A stretch of 64,000 nucleotides of DNA, taken from NCBI RefSeq assembly GCF_002078175.1, contig NZ_MWFK01000001.1, positions 124,001 through 188,000 on the forward strand. Reading direction: 5' to 3'. Shown in pieces: positions 63,922 through 64,000 of this stretch; the first letter of the stretch is position 1; each line of letters opens with the position of its first letter. A program made the position numbers and the translations under genes. Source of the stretch: Streptomyces sp. M41(2017). GTDB taxonomy: Bacteria; Actinomycetota; Actinomycetes; Streptomycetales; Streptomycetaceae. The notes beneath the pieces were generated by a model. The model was not told the DNA's origin, did not search any database, and was given only the letters and a program-made list of their open reading frames with translations.

Positions 63922-64000
63922 TCAGACTCCGGCCGGCTCCGGGGACTTGTCCCCGTCCTTGTCCTTCTTCTCGCTGTCCTCGGCGTCGGCGTCCCCGTGG
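63922..64000 (-). CDS. C-terminal end of a gene running off the right edge
   Basis: A minus-strand frame is open from the right edge to a TGA at 63922-63924. The 25 visible residues are highly charged (AEDSEKKDKDGDKSPEPAGV-stop). Codon use fits a Streptomyces gene, and the strong hairpin between it and nadA supports a real gene end. The identity cannot be told. Confidence 0.55.
   Translation of the reverse strand, partial: HGDADAEDSEKKDKDGDKSPEPAGV

Overview
The window is a piece of a Streptomyces chromosome, or that of a very close relative. GC content is very high, third codon positions are almost always G or C, GTG starts are frequent, several starts look leaderless, and the gene set matches the Streptomyces core chromosome. 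I see no tRNA, rRNA, insertion sequence, prophage, CRISPR array or biosynthetic gene cluster. Nearly everything is conserved housekeeping sequence, and the interest lies in regulatory RNA, operators and a few proteins with altered key residues.

Layout. 1-6.8 kb: a DUF4126 membrane protein (cut by the left edge), a CrtI-like flavoprotein, a membrane protein with a Gln/Tyr-rich tail, metF, thiE, an Rv2175c-like DNA-binding protein and a ferredoxin reductase-like enzyme. 6.8-9.5 kb: a TPP riboswitch and thiOSG. 9.7-16.4 kb: a PASTA-domain Ser/Thr kinase, an endonuclease IV-like protein, a DUF4396 gene behind a CsoR-like palindrome, a molybdopterin oxidoreductase, bfr, bfd with an iron box, and class II DAHP synthase. 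16.4-25.2 kb: a DUF1906 glycoside-hydrolase-like protein, a trp attenuator (leader peptide and terminator) with fused trpEG, an LdhA-like dehydrogenase, a phosphofructokinase with a PPi-type signature, a LuxR-type two-component pair and a PlsC acyltransferase. 25.2-32.7 kb: a lipase-like hydrolase, an EEP nuclease, ROK glucokinase, a DUF5304 protein, an ArsA-like protein lacking the P-loop lysines, a repeat-rich intergenic stretch, a SRPBCC protein and a metallophosphoesterase. 33-42.8 kb: acyl-CoA synthetase, a PimB-like mannosyltransferase, a GT87-like transferase, a lipoprotein metallopeptidase, twin NlpC/P60 hydrolases and a NYN-domain protein. 42.8-47.2 kb: a zinc-ribbon protein, a rhomboid protease, a RAM-domain protein, a SAM-riboswitch-controlled class V aminotransferase and trpD. 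47.3-56.7 kb: the respiratory supercomplex genes qcrCAB, ctaE and ctaCDF, interrupted by a degenerate receiver protein and an L,D-transpeptidase. 57-64 kb: a cysteine desulfurase-TusA fusion, an adenosine/ribokinase-family kinase, two unknown proteins, an ErpA/HesB-type Fe-S protein and nadA.

How it fits together. From memory of the M. tuberculosis map, much of this order (metF, Rv2175c-like, kinase, aroG, PlsC, ArsA-like, SRPBCC, fadD15-like, pimB, NlpC/P60, trpD, qcr/cta, adoK-like, HesB-like) parallels Rv2172c-Rv2204c. It therefore looks like an ancient actinobacterial block joining cell-envelope synthesis, the bcc-aa3 respiratory branch and aromatic, thiamine and Fe-S metabolism. Control is varied: TPP and SAM riboswitches, ribosome-mediated trp attenuation, a probable IdeR/DmdR iron box, a CsoR-like operator and an unassigned operator array before nadA.
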